A stretch of DNA of 64,000 bases from Streptomyces sp. NBC_01244 (GTDB lineage: Bacteria > Actinomycetota > Actinomycetes > Streptomycetales > Streptomycetaceae), in assembly GCF_035987325.1 (NCBI RefSeq), contig NZ_CP108488.1, forward strand, positions 6,138,001 to 6,202,000, in the 5' to 3' direction. The notes under the pieces are model-generated. The model searched no databases, was not told where the DNA came from, and saw only the letters and a program-made list of their open reading frames with translations. How positions within the stretch are numbered: the stretch's first letter is position 1; each line of letters begins with the position of its first letter. Below, one piece after another: positions 9,056-17,407 of the stretch. The position numbers were made by a program, and so were the translations under genes.

Positions 9056-10044
9056 GCCGCCGCCCGGCGGTAGTGGTGGTAGGAGTGGTGCGTACCGAAA
9101 CCCATCCCCTCGTACAGCGCCCGGGCCCCGGTTTTGTCGCTCTCCACCTGGAGCCAGGCGGCCGAGGCGCCCTCCTCCAGCGCCCGCCGCGCCAGCGCCG
9201 CCATCACGGCCGAGGCGAGCCCGCGGCGCCGGTGCTCCGGGTCGACCTCGACGGCCGCGAACCCGGCCCACCGGCCGTCCACCACGAGCCGCCCGATCGC
9301 CCGGCCGGGCAGCGCCGCGAACCACACCGAGGGCCCCGCCGTCAGGACCCGGCGGGCGGTCTCGGGGTCCTTCACCCGTCCGTAGCGGGAGAGCCACTCC
9401 TCGTCCGGAGTACGGGTCAGCCGTACGCCCGCGACCACGGACTCGTCCACGGCCAGGTCCCCGACCGCCGCCAGAGCGCCGACCCGGACCTCCGCCGACA
9501 CCTCGCGGATCCAGCCCCGGTCCTCCAGCTCCGCGCACAGCAGCTCCTGCGTGCCCGCGGCCCCCGTGGCGGTCTGGAGGTAAGGCGCAAGACCCCTCTG
9601 CGCGTACCAGGAGGTCACTCGCGCGAGTGCATCGTCCAGCGGGGTCCCGGGATCGCCGAGCGGCAGCACGGAGTTGGCCCGGCGGGTGAATCCGCCCGCC
9701 GCGCGCAGCGTCCACTCGCCCAGCGGCTCGCTCTCCAGCGGCACCCAGGCCCGCGCGCAGACCCGCGCGAGCTCCTCGAAGGAGGCCGCGGGCCCCCTGC
9801 GCCGGGCCGGCGCGGACGGTACGACCTTGCCCGCCACCAGCGAGGATTCCGCGATGCGGACGGACTCGCCGGACTTCCGTGTGATCGTCACCACACCCGA
9901 GTTCCAGGATGTGAGAACCCCTACGGTGTCCGTGAAACAGGGGGCTCCGGTCGAGCCGTGCTCCACCCGTCGCACAGAGACGCGTTTACCCACGTCAGCG
10001 GGTGTAATCCGGATCTCCAGCCGTCCACCGGCAGTGATTTCCAC
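9052..10044 (-). CDS. GNAT-family N-acetyltransferase
   Basis: This protein is 330 aa from GTG 10044, with an AGGAGG-type site upstream. The N-terminal third is a small beta-rich domain (VEITAGGRLEIRITPADVGK). The C-terminal GNAT fold has the acetyl-CoA pyrophosphate loop (RRRGLASAVMAALARRALEE) and the usual late motif ARALYEGMGFGTHHSYHHYR. The substrate is unknown. It is divergent from fdxA, and the roughly 117-bp gap should hold both promoters. It is translationally coupled to the downstream transglutaminase-like gene. Confidence 0.87.
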   Translation of the reverse strand: MEITAGGRLEIRITPADVGKRVSVRRVEHGSTGAPCFTDTVGVLTSWNSGVVTITRKSGESVRIAESSLVAGKVVPSAPARRRGPAASFEELARVCARAWVPLESEPLGEWTLRAAGGFTRRANSVLPLGDPGTPLDDALARVTSWYAQRGLAPYLQTATGAAGTQELLCAELEDRGWIREVSAEVRVGALAAVGDLAVDESVVAGVRLTRTPDEEWLSRYGRVKDPETARRVLTAGPSVWFAALPGRAIGRLVVDGRWAGFAAVEVDPEHRRRGLASAVMAALARRALEEGASAAWLQVESDKTGARALYEGMGFGTHHSYHHYRRAAA

Positions 10045-10161
10045 AGCTCTGTCCGCCCCTCCTGTTCGGATCGTGCCCGGGAACGGAGATACTAGAGGCG
10101 GGCATCGACGACGCCGCGCTCCCGCGCGATATGGAAAGCCCTTATGAGGAGGAACGAGAGC

Positions 10162-10491
10162 GTGACCTACGTCATCGCGGAGCCTTGTGTCGACGTCAAG
10201 GACAAGGCATGCATCGAAGAGTGCCCCGTCGACTGCATCTACGAGGGCCAGCGGTCCTTGTACATCCACCCGGACGAGTGCGTCGACTGTGGTGCGTGTG
10301 AGCCGGTCTGCCCGGTCGAGGCCATCTTCTACGAGGACGACACTCCGGAGGAGTGGAAGGACTACTACAAGGCGAACGTCGAGTTCTTCGACGAGCTCGG
10401 TTCGCCCGGTGGTGCTTCCAAGCTCGGCCTGATCGAGCGCGACCACCCCTTCATCGCAGCGCTTCCGGCGGACATCAACCCGAGCCACTGA
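10162..10491 (+). CDS. fdxA: 7Fe ferredoxin
   Basis: This is a 109-aa cytoplasmic electron carrier with one [3Fe-4S] and one [4Fe-4S] cluster. The cluster-ligating segments are CVDVKDKACIEECPVDC near the N-terminus and CVDCGACEPVCPVEA around residues 39-53. GTG 10162 is chosen because GAGGAGG at 10146-10152 precedes it and the family N-terminus is TYVIAEPC. The last 50 residues are the usual extension of bacterial FdxA. A strong terminator separates it from dapC. Confidence 0.96.
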   Translation: MTYVIAEPCVDVKDKACIEECPVDCIYEGQRSLYIHPDECVDCGACEPVCPVEAIFYEDDTPEEWKDYYKANVEFFDELGSPGGASKLGLIERDHPFIAALPADINPSH

Positions 10492-10517
10492 CGGTCCGGT
10501 ACCGCCCCACGCGTGTC

Positions 10518-10556
10518 CCTCGGTCCCGTACGGCTCGCAGCCGCACGGGACCGAGG
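10518..10556 (+). terminator. Terminator of fdxA
   Basis: An 18-bp stem with one mismatch (10518-10535 with 10539-10556) and a 3-nt loop is followed by TGTTTTG, close to a classical intrinsic terminator. It begins 26 nt after the fdxA stop. Confidence 0.85.
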
Positions 10557-10613
10557 TGTTTTGACGAAGAAAATCCTGGAAAGCACGGAACACCCGGAAA
10601 GCGAGCACGCAAC

Positions 10614-11714
10614 GTGGCCGCAGTCTCAGCCCGTCTCCCCGTCTTCCCCTGGGACAAGCTGGAGCCGTACAAGGCGACGGCGTCGGCCCACCCGGACGGG
10701 ATCGTAGACCTCTCCGTCGGCACCCCGGTCGACCCGGTGCCGGAGCTCATCCAGCGCGCCCTGATCGAGGCCGCGGACTCCCCGGGCTACCCCACGGTGT
10801 GGGGCACCCCCGCCCTGCGCGACGCGATCACCGGCTGGGTGCGCGGCCGCCTCGGCGCGAGCGCCGCCGGACACCGCAACGTCCTGCCCGTCGTCGGCTC
10901 CAAGGAACTGGTGGCCTGGCTGCCCACCCAGCTGGGCCTCGGCGCCGGGGACCAGGTCGCGTACCCCCGGCTCGCCTACCCGACGTACGAGGTCGGCGCG
11001 CGGCTGTGCGGCGCCGAGCCGGTGGTCTACGACGACCCCACCACCGATCTCGACCCGGCCCGCGTGAAGCTGCTCTGGCTCAACTCCCCGTCCAACCCCA
11101 CCGGCAAGGTCCTCCCCAAGGAGGAGCTCGTACGGATCGTGGCCTGGGCGCGCGAGCACGGAATCCTCATCTTCAGCGACGAGTGCTACCTCGAACTGTG
11201 CTGGGAGGCCGAGCCCGTCTCAGTCCTGCACGACGAGGTCTGCGGGGGCTCGTACGAGGGCATCGTCGCCGTCCACTCGCTCTCCAAGCGGTCCAACCTG
11301 GCCGGCTACCGGGCGGCCTTCATCGCCGGTGACGCCGAAGTCCTGGGCGAGCTGCTCCAGATCCGCAAGCACGGCGGCATGATGACCCCGGCCCCCGTAC
11401 AGGCGGCCACGGTGGCGGCCCTGGGCGACGACGCACACGTCGAGGAGCAGCGGGTGCGCTACGCGGCCCGCCGCGAGGTGCTGCGCACGGCCCTTCAGGC
11501 GCACGGCTTCCGCGTCGAGCACAGCGAGGCCAGCCTGTACCTGTGGGTGACCCGGGACGAGCCCTGCTGGGACACGGTCGCCCACCTGGCCGAGCTCGGC
11601 ATCCTGGTCGCCCCCGGCGACTTCTACGGCGAGGCGGGCGCGCACTTCGTCCGCGTGGCCTTCACGGCCACGGACGAACGCGTCGGGGCGGCGGCCAAGC
11701 GGCTGGCGCCGTAG
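10614..11714 (+). CDS. dapC: N-succinyldiaminopimelate aminotransferase-type PLP enzyme
   Basis: A 366-aa fold-type I aminotransferase, probably converting N-succinyl-2-amino-6-ketopimelate to N-succinyl-LL-diaminopimelate for lysine and peptidoglycan. The PLP-binding lysine is in HSLSKRSNLAGYRAAF, the substrate loop is WLNSPSNPTGKVLP, and SDECYLEL precedes the cofactor pocket. GTG 10614 fits the family N-terminus (SARLPVFPWDKLEPYKA). dapE, 1.8 kb downstream, acts on its product, which supports the assignment over a generic aminotransferase. Confidence 0.9.
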   Translation: MAAVSARLPVFPWDKLEPYKATASAHPDGIVDLSVGTPVDPVPELIQRALIEAADSPGYPTVWGTPALRDAITGWVRGRLGASAAGHRNVLPVVGSKELVAWLPTQLGLGAGDQVAYPRLAYPTYEVGARLCGAEPVVYDDPTTDLDPARVKLLWLNSPSNPTGKVLPKEELVRIVAWAREHGILIFSDECYLELCWEAEPVSVLHDEVCGGSYEGIVAVHSLSKRSNLAGYRAAFIAGDAEVLGELLQIRKHGGMMTPAPVQAATVAALGDDAHVEEQRVRYAARREVLRTALQAHGFRVEHSEASLYLWVTRDEPCWDTVAHLAELGILVAPGDFYGEAGAHFVRVAFTATDERVGAAAKRLAP

Positions 11715-11751
11715 CCGGTCCGCCCGCGCTCGCGAGGGATGCGCGGACAGC

Positions 11752-11789
11752 CCGAGGGGCCCGGGAGTTCGTGCTCCCGGGCCCCTCGG
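11752..11789. terminator. Bidirectional terminator between dapC and the small secreted protein
   Basis: A perfect 16-bp stem (11752-11767 with 11774-11789; arm CCGAGGGGCCCGGGAG) with a 6-nt loop lies between converging genes and can serve both strands. Confidence 0.88.
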
Positions 11790-11808
11790 CGTTTCGTGGC
11801 GGCGGCTG

Positions 11809-12159
11809 CTAGCCGAGGCCGGGCAGCCCGCCCGGGAGACCGCCGGGCAGGCCGCCCGGCAGTCCGCCGCCCGGCAGTCCGCCGCCGGCGAGCGGCAGCC
11901 CGGCCAGCAGGCTGCCGGCGGCGCCGGCCACCTCGTCGGTGGGCGCGGCCGCCGGCAGGGTGGAGGCGTCCGGCACGGCCTCGGTGGCGGTGTCGCCCGC
12001 GGCGGCGACCGTCGCGTCCGGCGCGGTGAGCGCGCCCAGCTGCGGCACGGACTCCAGGCCCGCGGCGCTGGCCGCGCCGGCCGCACCGACCACGGGCGCT
12101 GCCCCGGCTGCGAGGAGCAGCGCGGCACGGGCGATCCGACGGGTCAGGGGGAGGGACAT
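11809..12159 (-). CDS. Small secreted Ala/Gly/Pro-rich protein, 116 aa
   Basis: The ATG at 12159 is preceded by AGGAG a few nt upstream. A Sec signal peptide is clear (LTRRIARAALLLAAGAAPVV, cleavage near GAASAAG). The mature part is Ala-rich and ends in short collagen-like repeats (GGLPGGLPGGLPGGLPGLG). There is no catalytic domain and I do not recognise a function. It is probably an extracellular or wall-associated structural protein. It converges on dapC with a shared terminator. Confidence 0.78.
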   Translation of the reverse strand: MSLPLTRRIARAALLLAAGAAPVVGAAGAASAAGLESVPQLGALTAPDATVAAAGDTATEAVPDASTLPAAAPTDEVAGAAGSLLAGLPLAGGGLPGGGLPGGLPGGLPGGLPGLG

Positions 12160-12387
12160 GTTGCTCCTAAGCGGTAGCGGCTGAGTACGCCGTGACAACC
12201 GCTCGGAGGGGGGCGCGAGTTGCGGAGCCGGTGGGTAAAGGATCAGTAACGGATCGTTTAATCGGCTTCCGCGCCGACCGCTCGGAACGGGCGCCGACCT
12301 GCGGTTTTCCGCCCGGCGGGAGCCTCGTGTCCGCCGTACGGGTCACCCCCGTACGGGGGACGGGTCGTACGCCCGTCCACCGGCGAC

Positions 12388-13398
12388 TCAGCCGTGCAGG
12401 AAGATCCGTACCCGGCCCGGACCCGCGGCGCCGGCATCCCCGGCGCCGTTCCCGGCGCCCGCCGCGCCCCGCTCCCGCCACCGGTCGCCGTCCTGGCCCG
12501 CGACCCAGGACTCGCCGTCGTACGAGACCCGCGTGATCCCCAGCTCGCGGGAGCCGGCCACCGCCCACTGCGCGAGCACCTGACCGGTCCGCGCCGCCCG
12601 GTCCCCGCCGCCGGGCTTCGCCACCAGGGTCACCTCGGACTCGGCGGGCGCCCCCGCGCCCTCCCCGGCACCCTTACCGGACGCCGGATCGCCCGGATCG
12701 CCCGGATCGCCCGCGTCCGCGGGCAGCGTGTACAGGGGGTTCTTGCCGAGCAGCCGGGTCAGTTCCGCCCGGACCTTCGCAGGATCGCCGGACCGGGCGG
12801 GCGCGGGCCCGATGCAGGTCAGGTGGCCACCGCCGGTGAAGGCCGAGGTCAGCACGGTGGCCTCCGGCTCGTGCTTCGCGTAGGCCTGCGGGAAACCGCT
12901 CAGCTGCACCCTCTGCGCCGCCACCGTCAGCGGGAGCCGCGAGTACCCCTTGATCTCGGCCAGCCGGTCGTAGAAGATCCCGGCCGAGTACACGGGGTCC
13001 ATGATCTGGTCCGGGGTGCCCCAGCCCTGCGAGGGCCGCTGCTGGAACAGGCCCAGCGAATCGCGGTCGCCGTGATCGAGGTTGCGCAGGGCCGACTCCT
13101 GCATGGCGGTCGCCAGCGCGATGGTCACGGCCCGGTCGGGCATCCCCTTGGAAACCCCGACCGCGGCTATCGTCGCCGCGTTCGAGGCCTGCTCGGGGGA
13201 GATCTCGTCGAACTGGCCGGAGCCCTTCGCGACGCTCTTCCCGTCGGCCGAAGCCGTGCAGTAGGGCACACCGCCGTTGTCGTTCGACTCGCGCTGCACG
13301 ACGAAGTACCCGGCCACCGCCGCCAGCACCAGGAAGCCCGCGGCCCAACGGATCGGGCGACGGCGGCGGCGAGGGCGGGGGAGATCGGTCTGCGGCAC
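12388..13398 (-). CDS. Membrane-anchored lysozyme-like (murein hydrolase fold) protein
   Basis: This protein is 336 aa from GTG 13398; an ATG at 13434 is possible. An Arg-rich N-terminus (PRPRRRRRPIRW) precedes one membrane span (AAGFLVLAAVAGYFVV). The outside domain, ALATAMQESALRNLDHGDRD then SLGLFQQRPSQGWGT, resembles the lysozyme-like superfamily, with Glu in MQES as candidate catalytic acid. Relatives are often mislabelled heavy metal transporter. A Gly-Asp-Pro repeat linker leads to a C-terminal domain of about 90 residues of unknown role. It is divergent from dapE. Confidence 0.8.
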   Translation of the reverse strand: MPQTDLPRPRRRRRPIRWAAGFLVLAAVAGYFVVQRESNDNGGVPYCTASADGKSVAKGSGQFDEISPEQASNAATIAAVGVSKGMPDRAVTIALATAMQESALRNLDHGDRDSLGLFQQRPSQGWGTPDQIMDPVYSAGIFYDRLAEIKGYSRLPLTVAAQRVQLSGFPQAYAKHEPEATVLTSAFTGGGHLTCIGPAPARSGDPAKVRAELTRLLGKNPLYTLPADAGDPGDPGDPASGKGAGEGAGAPAESEVTLVAKPGGGDRAARTGQVLAQWAVAGSRELGITRVSYDGESWVAGQDGDRWRERGAAGAGNGAGDAGAAGPGRVRIFLHG

Positions 13399-13485
13399 GC
13401 CGCCCACCGTACTTGAGCCATATGACGCGTCCATCGGCCGGACGGACAAGGCTTCGCCGCAGCCCGGGGCGTTAGGGTCAGCTCC

Positions 13486-14565
13486 ATGTCCGAATCCGAG
13501 CTGGACCTCACCCTGGACGCCGCCGAGCTGACCGCCCGGCTCGTCGACATCCCCTCCGTGAGCGGCGACGAGAAGGTACTCGCCGACCTCGTGGAACACG
13601 CCTTGCGCGGCCTCCCGCACCTGACCGTGGACCGCTTCGGCAACAACGTGGTCGCGCGCACGCACCTGGGCCGCCCCGAACGCGTCGTACTCGCCGGGCA
13701 CCTCGACACCGTGCCGATCGCCGACAACGTGCCCTCCCGCCTCGACGAGAACGACGTCCTGTGGGGATGCGGCACCACCGACATGAAGTCGGGCGTCGCC
13801 GTACAACTGCGCATCGCCGCCACGGTCCCCGAGCCCAACCGCGACCTCACCTTCGTCTTCTACGACCAGGAAGAGGTCGCCGCCGACCTCAACGGCCTCG
13901 GCAAGGTCGCCGAAGCCCACCCCGACTGGCTGACCGGCGACTTCGCCGTCCTCCTCGAACCCTCCAACGCCGAGGTCGAGGGCGGCTGCCAGGGCACCCT
14001 GCGCGTCCTGCTCCGCACGGCCGGCGAGCGCGCCCACTCCGCGCGCAGCTGGATGGGCTCCAACGCCATCCACGCGGCGAGCCCGATCCTGGCCAAGCTG
14101 GCGGCGTACGAGCCCCGCAAGCCCGTGATCGACGGCCTGGAGTACCACGAGGGCCTCAACGCGGTCCGCATCGACGGCGGCGTCGCCAACAACGTCATCC
14201 CGCACGCGTGCACGGTCACGGTCAACTTCCGCTTCGCCCCCGACCGGACCACGGACGAGGCCATCGCCCACGTCCGCGAGGTCTTCGCGGACTGTGACAT
14301 CGACGAGTTCGTGATCGACGACCTGTCGCCCGGCGCCCTCCCCGGCCTCTCCCACCCGGCCGCCGCGGCCTTCATGGAGGCCGTCGGAGGACACGCCATG
14401 CCGAAGTTCGGCTGGACGGACGTCTCCCGCTTCAGCGCCCTGGGCGTCCCGGCGGTCAACTACGGCCCGGGCGACGCCCTGCTGGCCCACAAGGCCGACG
14501 AGCGGGTGGAAACGAAGGCGATCCTCCACTGCGAGGAACGACTCCGCGCCTGGCTGACCTCCTGA
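13486..14565 (+). CDS. dapE: Succinyl-diaminopimelate desuccinylase
   Basis: A 359-aa M20-family metallopeptidase that hydrolyses N-succinyl-LL-diaminopimelate in the cytoplasm. The metal-site motif GHLDTVP lies at about residues 71-77, followed by GCGTTDMKSGVA and the catalytic FYDQEEVA. A dimerisation domain follows, and the C-terminal motif GWTDVSRF precedes NYGPGDALLAHKADE. The length is usual for the actinobacterial type. It is divergent from the lysozyme-like gene and functionally linked to dapC. Confidence 0.95.
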   Translation: MSESELDLTLDAAELTARLVDIPSVSGDEKVLADLVEHALRGLPHLTVDRFGNNVVARTHLGRPERVVLAGHLDTVPIADNVPSRLDENDVLWGCGTTDMKSGVAVQLRIAATVPEPNRDLTFVFYDQEEVAADLNGLGKVAEAHPDWLTGDFAVLLEPSNAEVEGGCQGTLRVLLRTAGERAHSARSWMGSNAIHAASPILAKLAAYEPRKPVIDGLEYHEGLNAVRIDGGVANNVIPHACTVTVNFRFAPDRTTDEAIAHVREVFADCDIDEFVIDDLSPGALPGLSHPAAAAFMEAVGGHAMPKFGWTDVSRFSALGVPAVNYGPGDALLAHKADERVETKAILHCEERLRAWLTS

Positions 14566-14629
14566 ATTCCGCTTCTCGTCACCTTTGTGCGCCTAACCTG
14601 ATCCAACGATCAGCAGGAGGGAGCACATC

Positions 14630-15388
14630 ATGGGCAACCCTGAAGGGTCCGCTCGTCGTCGGCCCGAGGAGCAGCAGCTCGGGCCGGTGCTGAGGAGGCG
14701 GGGCCAGGTGCAGGCCGGCAGTACGACGGACCAGCGGCTGCTGGATTCGGCCGGGCCCTCCGAGTGGGTGCACACCGATCCGTGGCGGGTCCTGCGCATC
14801 CAGTCGGAGTTCATCGAGGGCTTCGGCACCCTGGCGGAGCTGCCGCCCGCGATCAGCGTGTTCGGCTCCGCGCGGACACCGGTGGGTTCGCCGGAGTACG
14901 AGGCGGGCGTGCGGATCGGCGGCGCGCTCGTGGAGGCCGGCTTCGCGGTGATCACCGGCGGCGGCCCGGGCGCGATGGAGGCGGCCAACAAGGGCGCGCG
15001 GGAGGCCAACGGCATCTCGGTGGGCCTGGGCATCGAGCTCCCCTTCGAGCAGGGGCTCAACCAGCACGTCGACCTCGGGCTGAACTTCCGCTACTTCTTC
15101 GTCCGCAAGACGATGTTCGTGAAGTACAGCCAGGGCTTCGTGGTCCTGCCGGGCGGCCTCGGCACCCTCGACGAGCTCTTCGAGGCCCTGACCCTGGTCC
15201 AGACGCAGAAGATCACCCGCTTCCCGATCGTGCTGTTCGGCACGGCGTACTGGAGCGGGCTCATCGACTGGCTGAAGGGCACGGTCATCGCCCAGGGCAA
15301 GGCCTCGGAGAAGGACCTCTACCTGTTCCACGTCACCGACGACGTGGACGAGGCGATCGCGCTCGTGACGAAGGAAGTCGGCAGGTAG
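14630..15388 (+). CDS. LOG-family (TIGR00730) Rossmann-fold protein
   Basis: This 252-aa protein has the diagnostic LOG motifs GGGPGAMEAANKGAREANG (about residues 109-127) and LPGGLGTLDELFEALT (about 170-185). The family acts as cytokinin riboside 5'-monophosphate phosphoribohydrolases or related nucleotide hydrolases. A polar extension of about 60 residues precedes the domain, longer than plant LOG. AGGAGGG just before the ATG is a strong ribosome site. It converges with the folP-type gene after a short gap. Confidence 0.93.
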   Translation: MGNPEGSARRRPEEQQLGPVLRRRGQVQAGSTTDQRLLDSAGPSEWVHTDPWRVLRIQSEFIEGFGTLAELPPAISVFGSARTPVGSPEYEAGVRIGGALVEAGFAVITGGGPGAMEAANKGAREANGISVGLGIELPFEQGLNQHVDLGLNFRYFFVRKTMFVKYSQGFVVLPGGLGTLDELFEALTLVQTQKITRFPIVLFGTAYWSGLIDWLKGTVIAQGKASEKDLYLFHVTDDVDEAIALVTKEVGR

Positions 15389-15406
15389 GACCCGCCGCGC
15401 GGGCTG

Positions 15407-16267
15407 TTACGCCAGCCCCCGGCGGGCGACCGCCGGGGGACGGTGGCCCTGGATGGAGCGGACCATGTCGAGGATCTGCTTGGTTTCCGCGACTTCGTGG
15501 ACGCGGTAGACCTGGGCGCCCAGCCAGGCCGAGACGGCCGTCGTGGCCAGGGTGCCCAGGAGGCGTTCCTTCACGGGCTTGTCGAGGGTCTCGCCGACGA
15601 AGTCCTTGTTGGAGAGGGAGACCAGGACCGGCCAGCCCGTCTCCGCCATCTCCGAGAGGCGGCGGGTGGCCTCCAGGGAGTGGCGGGTGTTCTTCCCGAA
15701 GTCGTGGCCCGGGTCGATCATGATCGACTCGCGGGGGACGCCCAGGGCCGCCGCGCGCTCGGCCAGACCGACCGTGACGCGCAGGATGTCGGCCATCACG
15801 TCCTCGTACTCCGTCCGGTGCGGCCGGGTCCGCGGCTCGACCCCGCCCGCGTGGGTGCAGACGATGCCCGCGCCGTGGCGCGCGGCGACCTCCGCGAGCT
15901 TCGGGTCCACCCCGCCCCACGCGTCGTTCAGCAGATCGGCCCCGGCCTCGCAGACCGCCTCGCCGACCTCGTGCCGCCAGGTGTCGACGCTGATCACCAC
16001 GTCGGGGTGGCGGCGGCGGACCTCGGCGACGAAGCCCACCGTGCGCCGGGCCTCCTCCGCCGCGTCCACGTGCTCGCCGGGACCGGCCTTCACCCCGCCG
16101 ATGTCGATGATCGCGGCACCCTCGGCCACCGCCTGCTCGACCCGGTCCAGGGCCGGCTCGTCGCGGAAGGTCGCTCCCTGGTCGTAGAAGGAGTCAGGGG
16201 TCCGGTTCACGATGGCCATGATCACCGGCTCGTGGTCGTCGAACTCGCGCCTGCCCAGTCGCAGCAT
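15407..16267 (-). CDS. folP: Dihydropteroate synthase-family protein (FolP2-like, divergent)
   Basis: A 286-aa pterin-binding TIM barrel. It keeps MAIVNRTPDSFYDQG, ISVDTW, NDAWGG, MIDPGHDFGK and YRVHEV. The sulfonamide/pABA loop normally reading GGESTRPG is IGGVKAGPG, and the usual SRK substrate motif is SLSNKDF. This pattern matches the second actinobacterial homologue (mycobacterial FolP2), reported not to complement folate auxotrophy, so true DHPS activity is doubtful. In mycobacteria the homologue neighbours tag and a glucosyl-3-phosphoglycerate synthase gene; the latter is absent here. Confidence 0.88.
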   Translation of the reverse strand: MLRLGRREFDDHEPVIMAIVNRTPDSFYDQGATFRDEPALDRVEQAVAEGAAIIDIGGVKAGPGEHVDAAEEARRTVGFVAEVRRRHPDVVISVDTWRHEVGEAVCEAGADLLNDAWGGVDPKLAEVAARHGAGIVCTHAGGVEPRTRPHRTEYEDVMADILRVTVGLAERAAALGVPRESIMIDPGHDFGKNTRHSLEATRRLSEMAETGWPVLVSLSNKDFVGETLDKPVKERLLGTLATTAVSAWLGAQVYRVHEVAETKQILDMVRSIQGHRPPAVARRGLA

Positions 16268-16349
16268 CCTGCTCTTTCCTCCTTCGGCGACCCTTGCGCC
16301 TCGCCAGCGACCTTAACCTGGTGGCCGGAGTCTCTCAGGGGAGTTGATC

Positions 16350-16715
16350 GTGTTCGCGTTCTTGCTCATCGCGCTGGTCGTGGTCGTCGCCGGAGTCACC
16401 CTCGCGGTGGCCGGCGGAGGGTCCGAGGCCGTGCTGCCGGAGGCCGAGCCCGACCGGCTGTCCGACGCCCTGCCGGAGAACCGTCCCGTCGTACGGGCGG
16501 ACATCGACGAACTGCGTCTGCCCGTGGCCCCGCGGGGCTACCGGATGGCCGACGTGGACGACGTACTGGAGCGGCTGGCGGCGGAGCTGGCGGAGCGCGA
16601 CGCGCGGATCGCCGAGCTGACTGCTGCGGCCGCGCCCGCTTCCGCGCCCGCTTCCGTGCCTGCTTCCGGTTCCGCCGACGGCTCCGTGGACCTGACCAAG
16701 GGCGCCGAGAAGTGA
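16350..16715 (+). CDS. DivIVA-domain-like membrane protein
   Basis: This 121-aa protein starts at GTG 16350; GGGGAG at 16338-16343 is 6 nt away, whereas it abuts the in-frame TTG at 16344. One N-terminal span (FLLIALVVVVAGVTLAVAGG) is followed by a segment like the DivIVA N-terminal motif, LRLPVAPRGYRMADVDDVLE, then a short coiled coil (LAAELAERDARIAEL). The Ala/Pro/Ser tail is low complexity. It is probably a small envelope scaffold. Its stop overlaps the tag start. Confidence 0.83.
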   Translation: MFAFLLIALVVVVAGVTLAVAGGGSEAVLPEAEPDRLSDALPENRPVVRADIDELRLPVAPRGYRMADVDDVLERLAAELAERDARIAELTAAAAPASAPASVPASGSADGSVDLTKGAEK

Positions 16716-17287
16716 GCGGAGTGCTCGCCGGTCCCGACGGGGGTCTGCGGTGCCCCTGGGGGCTGGCCACCGAGGACTACGTCGCGTACCACGACACGGA
16801 GTGGGGCCGTCCGGTCCACGGAGACGACGCGCTGTACGAGCGGCTGTGCCTGGAGGCCTTCCAGTCGGGGCTGTCCTGGCTGACGATCCTGCGCCGCCGC
16901 GAGGGGTTCCGCAACGCCTTCGCGGGCTTCGAGATCGCCCAGGTGGCGGAGTTCGGGGCGGCGGACGTGGAACGGCTCCTCGCCGACGAGGGGATCATCC
17001 GGAACCGGGCCAAGATCGAGGCGACCCTCGCCAACGCCAAGACCCTGGCCGGGTGGGAGGCGGGGGAACTCGACGCCCTGATCTGGTCCCACGCCCCGGC
17101 GCCCGGGCGGGCTCCGAAGAGCACCACCGAGATTCCGGCGGCGACCCCGGAGTCCACGGCCCTGGCCAAGGCCCTGAAGAAGGCGGGCATCCGCTTCGTG
17201 GGCCCCACGACGGCCTACGCCCTGATGCAGGCCTGCGGCCTGGTCAACGACCACCTGGCCCGCTGCGTGGCCCGCGACCTGCCCTGA
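16712..17287 (+). CDS. tag: DNA-3-methyladenine glycosylase I
   Basis: A 191-aa base-excision repair enzyme that removes 3-methyladenine from alkylated DNA. RCPWGLATEDYVAYHDTEWG holds the first zinc-ligand region. FQSGLSWLTILRRREGFRNA, IIRNRAKIEATLANAKT and RFVGPTTAYALMQACGLVND follow at the usual spacing. GTG 16712 overlaps the stop of the DivIVA-like gene. The last residues include the C-terminal His/Cys (NDHLARCVA) of the zinc snap. Full length. Confidence 0.95.
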   Translation: MSGVLAGPDGGLRCPWGLATEDYVAYHDTEWGRPVHGDDALYERLCLEAFQSGLSWLTILRRREGFRNAFAGFEIAQVAEFGAADVERLLADEGIIRNRAKIEATLANAKTLAGWEAGELDALIWSHAPAPGRAPKSTTEIPAATPESTALAKALKKAGIRFVGPTTAYALMQACGLVNDHLARCVARDLP

Positions 17288-17407
17288 CCCGGCTGCGCGG
17301 GTGCGGGCTCCGCCCCGGGGAACGGTGGAAGGGCGGGTCGGGGACCTCGCCCCGCGCAGCGGCAACCGCACCCGCGCAGCGGTGCCCGTACCCGCCCGGC
17401 GGAGCCG

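Noticed and set aside
13399..14529. N-terminal extension of the lysozyme-like protein to 713 aa
   Set aside because: The extension is antisense to dapE. The membrane anchor and start at 13398 mark the real gene.
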